Shown in pieces: positions 62,857 to 64,000 of a stretch of DNA of 64,000 bases. Source of the DNA: Streptomyces antimicrobicus (GTDB lineage: Bacteria; Actinomycetota; Actinomycetes; Streptomycetales; Streptomycetaceae); the NCBI RefSeq assembly GCF_020532625.1, contig NZ_JAJAUY010000018.1, positions 1 through 64,000 on the forward strand, written 5' to 3'. Positions within the stretch are counted from its first letter, which is position 1; the number at the start of each line of letters is the position of its first letter. The notes under the pieces are model-generated. The model saw only the letters and a program-made list of their open reading frames with translations. It was not told the DNA's origin and made no database searches. The position numbers and the translations under genes are program-made.

Positions 62857-63693
62857 GTGATCGCTCTGCTGCTGGCCCTGGGCAGCTCCCTGGCCTACGG
62901 CTGCGCCGACTTCCTCGGCGGCCTCGGCGCCCGCAAGGCCCACGTGCTGCGCACGGTGCTGATCGCCGCCCCGGCCTCGCTCACCGTCGAGCTGCTGCTG
63001 TGGCCCGCCCTCGGCGCCTCCTTCGCCCCCGCCACCCTCGGCTGGGGAGCGGCCTCGGGCGTCGCGTCGGCCGCCGCCTTCGCCCTGCTCTACCGCACGC
63101 TGGCGCTCGGCCCGATGAACGTCCTCTCGCCGGTCACCGCACTGGTCTCCGCGATGCTCCCGGTCGGTGTCGGGCTGCTCCAGGGCGAGCACCTCGGTCC
63201 CGCCGGGCTGATCGGCCTGCCGCTGGCCCTGGTCGCCGTGGTCCTGGTGAGCGCCGGACACGGAGCGAAGACGGCCCGCCCCTCACGCACCGCCCTGCTG
63301 CCGGCCTTCGGTGCCGGCGCCGCCATCGCCCTCCAGCTGGTCTTCCTGCACCAGGCGCCGGCCGACAGCGGCGTAGGCCCGCTGATCGTCGGCCGCGCCG
63401 TGTCCTGCGCGGTCGTCCTGGCCGCGGCCGCGCTGCTGCGCCGCAGGTTCGGCCCGCAGCGTCCCGCGTACGCGATGTCGGCGGGGGCGGGAGTGCTGGA
63501 CTCGGTGGCCAACCTGCTGTTCCTGCTCGCCGCCCGCAGCGGCGACCTGGCCGTCGTCGCCGTCGTCACCGCCCTGTACCCGGCCGGCACCGTCCTGCTC
63601 GCCCGCGGCGTCCTGGCCGAACGGATCCACCGGGGCCAGCTGGTCGGCCTGGGCACCGCGGCCGCCGCCGTATCCCTCCTCGCCCTGACCTGA
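62857..63693 (+). CDS. EamA/DMT family transporter
   Basis: 278 residues with ten hydrophobic helices in two EamA halves (LLLALGSSLAYGCADFLGGL... and AAAVSLLALT at the end). Drug/metabolite transporters of this type export amino acids or metabolites. GTG 62857 follows AAGGGATGG; ATG 62839 is an alternative. Confidence 0.87.
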   Translation: MIALLLALGSSLAYGCADFLGGLGARKAHVLRTVLIAAPASLTVELLLWPALGASFAPATLGWGAASGVASAAAFALLYRTLALGPMNVLSPVTALVSAMLPVGVGLLQGEHLGPAGLIGLPLALVAVVLVSAGHGAKTARPSRTALLPAFGAGAAIALQLVFLHQAPADSGVGPLIVGRAVSCAVVLAAAALLRRRFGPQRPAYAMSAGAGVLDSVANLLFLLAARSGDLAVVAVVTALYPAGTVLLARGVLAERIHRGQLVGLGTAAAAVSLLALT

Positions 63694-63742
63694 CTCCTCG
63701 CCCTGACCTGACCCGCCGCCACCCCCAGGAGCCCCTCGCGCC

Positions 63743-64000
63743 ATGACGACCTTCCCCACGACCGCGTCCCCCACGACGGTGTCCCCCACGACCACTTTCC
63801 CGATGACCGCGTTCCGCATCAGCCCGGCCGTCGCGCAGGCCTTCCCCGGTGCCCTCGTCGCCGTGGTCACGGCCGACGGCCTGCGCGGCCGCGAGCCCTG
63901 GCCCGCCACCACCGCCGCCCTGGAGCACCTGGAGCGGCAACTCGCCGAGGGCGTCTGGCGGCCCGCCGGCGAGGACGACCCGCGCATCGAGGCGTGGCAC
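63743..64000 (+). CDS. B3/4 (tRNA-binding) domain protein, 3' end outside window
   Basis: 86 codons are visible. After a repetitive Thr/Pro start (TTFPTTASPTTVSPTTTFP), the sequence FRISPAVAQAFPGALVAVVTADGL and LERQLAEGVWRPAGEDDPRIEAWH matches the beginning of free-standing B3/4 domains related to the editing domain of phenylalanyl-tRNA synthetase beta. ATG 63743 has AGGAG 12 bases upstream; ATG 63803 is an alternative that would drop the repeat. Confidence 0.72.
   Translation, partial: MTTFPTTASPTTVSPTTTFPMTAFRISPAVAQAFPGALVAVVTADGLRGREPWPATTAALEHLERQLAEGVWRPAGEDDPRIEAWH

Overview
The window is very GC-rich DNA whose real genes use G or C at almost every third codon position. ATGA/GTGA start-stop overlaps are frequent. 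The gene set is typical of Streptomyces or a close actinomycete: an actinobacterial gas-vesicle cluster, F420/LLM oxidoreductases, DUF6480, DUF6766 and DUF5709 families, a CDC-like RsbW kinase and an LCP enzyme. The assignment is inferred from gene content; no rRNA or other species marker is present.

Layout. (1) 1-10035, minus strand: a tightly coupled operon of nine genes for an ADP-heptose-type glycan. It holds an NAD epimerase, a carbamoyltransferase, a GT2, a GmhB-like phosphatase, a GT9 heptosyltransferase, two further glycosyltransferases, GmhA, and an HldE that runs off the window. (2) 10596-13538: an SDR/cupin pair, a 54-residue ORF and a decayed carboxylate-amine ligase. (3) 13669-23026: a short group III hybrid histidine kinase, an LLM oxidoreductase, a lipoprotein, a 27-residue membrane peptide coupled to a DUF6766 protein, an M20 peptidase, a SixA phosphatase and an FUSC-type membrane protein. 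(4) 23058-30681: the gas vesicle operon gvpO-A-F-G-J-L-S-K on the minus strand. Divergent from it are two large acidic accessory proteins (one with a histone-H1-like tail, one with an SRPBCC domain) and an intact YbdK-type ligase. (5) 30748-36042: a stress-flavoured block with a glutathionyl-hydroquinone-reductase homologue, an SDR, an anti-sigma kinase, DUF5709, a plasmid-stabilization-like protein and a double VOC protein. (6) 36106-36307: the fossil of a Ser/Thr kinase-WD40 gene. (7) 36497-50945: Nudix, a LuxR/ATPase regulator, a methyltransferase, secreted and wall-related proteins (SH3-like, transglycosylase, ricin-type lectin, Tat-exported DMFase-like protein, LCP), and AI-2E and YihY membrane proteins. 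(8) 50955-55378: a 45-bp palindrome in front of a CocE/NonD hydrolase, an EF-hand protein, and an LLM monooxygenase/FMN reductase pair. (9) 55379-57446: the Ro60 orthologue rsr, preceded by what folds as two tandem Y RNAs, the second carrying a circularly permuted tRNA-like module. (10) 57528-64000: a quinone reductase/XRE regulator divergent pair, VOC, a deoxynucleoside kinase, a WYL regulator behind a 21-bp palindrome, SnoaL-like, XRE-cupin, EamA, and the start of a B3/4-domain protein.

Working units. Region 1 should make and polymerise or transfer a carbamoylated, heptose-containing surface glycan. Region 4 should assemble gas vesicles or gas-vesicle-like protein shells, with the divergent acidic proteins as accessories. 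Region 9 is a Ro ribonucleoprotein locus of the RNA quality-control type. No transposase, CRISPR array, rRNA or canonical tRNA gene was seen. All folds and pairings were done by eye and no database search was possible.
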